A stretch of 33,130 nucleotides of DNA from Pseudomonadota bacterium (lineage in GTDB: Bacteria; Pseudomonadota; Alphaproteobacteria; Sphingomonadales; Sphingomonadaceae), in NCBI GenBank assembly GCA_021847605.1, contig JAJZQN010000045.1, forward strand, positions 1 to 33,130, in the 5' to 3' direction. The stretch's first letter is position 1. Each line of letters opens with the position of its first letter. The translations under genes were made by a program, and so were the position numbers. The notes under the pieces were generated by a model, which saw only the letters and a program-made list of their open reading frames with translations, was not told the origin of the DNA and made no database searches. Of the stretch, positions 33,008-33,130 are shown one piece after another.

Positions 33008-33130
33008 GGCTCTGTTGCAAACTCTGACACGGTTTCCAAGATTGGGCTCATGTACTGTCAAGGTCAGTTGCGATGAACGATTTCAAAGGACGGCATTTTA
33101 CCGGCGAGGTCATCCTATGGGCGGTGCGCT
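33008..33130 (+). mobile_element. IS6-family insertion sequence, left end
   Basis: The element starts at GGCTCTGTTGCAAA, the terminal inverted repeat characteristic of IS6-family elements (IS6100, and with one change IS26). The transposase begins 65 bases inside. IS6-family elements duplicate 8 bp of target, so TCACGCAG (33000-33007) is the expected left copy of the duplication. The right end is outside the window. Confidence 0.9.
33073..33130 (+). CDS. IS6-family transposase, N-terminal fragment
   Basis: The first 19 codons are visible: MNDFKGRHFTGEVILWAVR, which matches the N-terminus of IS6-family DDE transposases (a DFK..HF.G..I LWAVRWY pattern). The gene reads in the same direction as the disrupted efflux operon, and its ATG overlaps the TGA that ends the truncated permease frame, so it could be translated from the efflux message. 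Confidence 0.9.
   Translation, partial: MNDFKGRHFTGEVILWAVR

Noticed and set aside
31454..33061. A 535-codon frame on the minus strand opposite the RND adaptor
   Set aside because: It mirrors the adaptor's codon pattern, contains no recognisable domain and crosses the IS junction. The plus-strand adaptor has clear family motifs.
1..33130. CRISPR array or rRNA genes
   Set aside because: No regularly spaced direct repeats with spacers and no rRNA segment were seen anywhere in the window.

Overview
The window looks like chromosomal DNA of a GC-rich alphaproteobacterium, most likely a sphingomonad (Sphingobium/Sphingomonas type). The inference rests on a SciP (DUF1153) cell-cycle regulator, a short-form HisG, a potassium-independent type membrane pyrophosphatase, a DUF4168 secreted protein and the typical infA-maf-RNase E/G-yacG-tRNA-Phe order. 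No rRNA or CRISPR array is visible. The window ends inside an insertion sequence, which is a common contig break.

Region 1 (1-8765) is an accessory island inserted at the 3' end of tRNA-Phe(GAA) (8766-8841, minus). A P4-type tyrosine integrase (7372-8592) lies beside the tRNA, with arrays of short phased repeats between them. The island's far end is beyond position 1. Its cargo is defensive. It carries a RES-domain toxin with a Xre/ParS-type antitoxin, followed by the start of a probable DnaQ-type 3'-5' exonuclease. It also carries a plus-strand four-gene cluster (1767-7172): an unrecognised 197-residue protein, an XRE-ImmA/IrrE regulator-peptidase, an OLD-type ATPase/TOPRIM nuclease and a UvrD-like helicase. 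The last two genes overlap by ATGA and match the architecture of Gabija (GajA + GajB). The two upstream genes may be a regulatory or toxin-antitoxin module attached to it.

Region 2 (8766-19331) is mainly housekeeping DNA on the minus strand. It holds yacG, a small RNase E/G-like protein, maf, infA, bioA, an OmpA-type lipoprotein translationally coupled to a CPA-type Na+/H+ antiporter, a DUF4168 protein, an M13 metallopeptidase, and bioD and bioF. The biotin genes are split, with bioA about 5.4 kb from bioDF, and bioB is not present.

Region 3 (19332-22439) holds a 915-residue MmeI-like type IIL restriction-modification enzyme wedged between bioF and hppA. A GC-rich palindrome covers its ribosome binding site.

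Region 4 (22440-31287) is again core DNA: hppA, thiL, nusB, hisD, hisG and mnmA on the minus strand, sciP on the plus strand, and two convergent GlsB/YeaQ-family membrane proteins sharing one terminator. REP/REPIN-like palindromes flank nusB. A tiny membrane-protein ORF with an in-frame TGA lies between hisG and mnmA.

Region 5 (31288-33130) starts an RND efflux operon. The membrane-fusion adaptor is intact, but the permease gene is cut after codon 68 by an IS6-family element that runs off the window.
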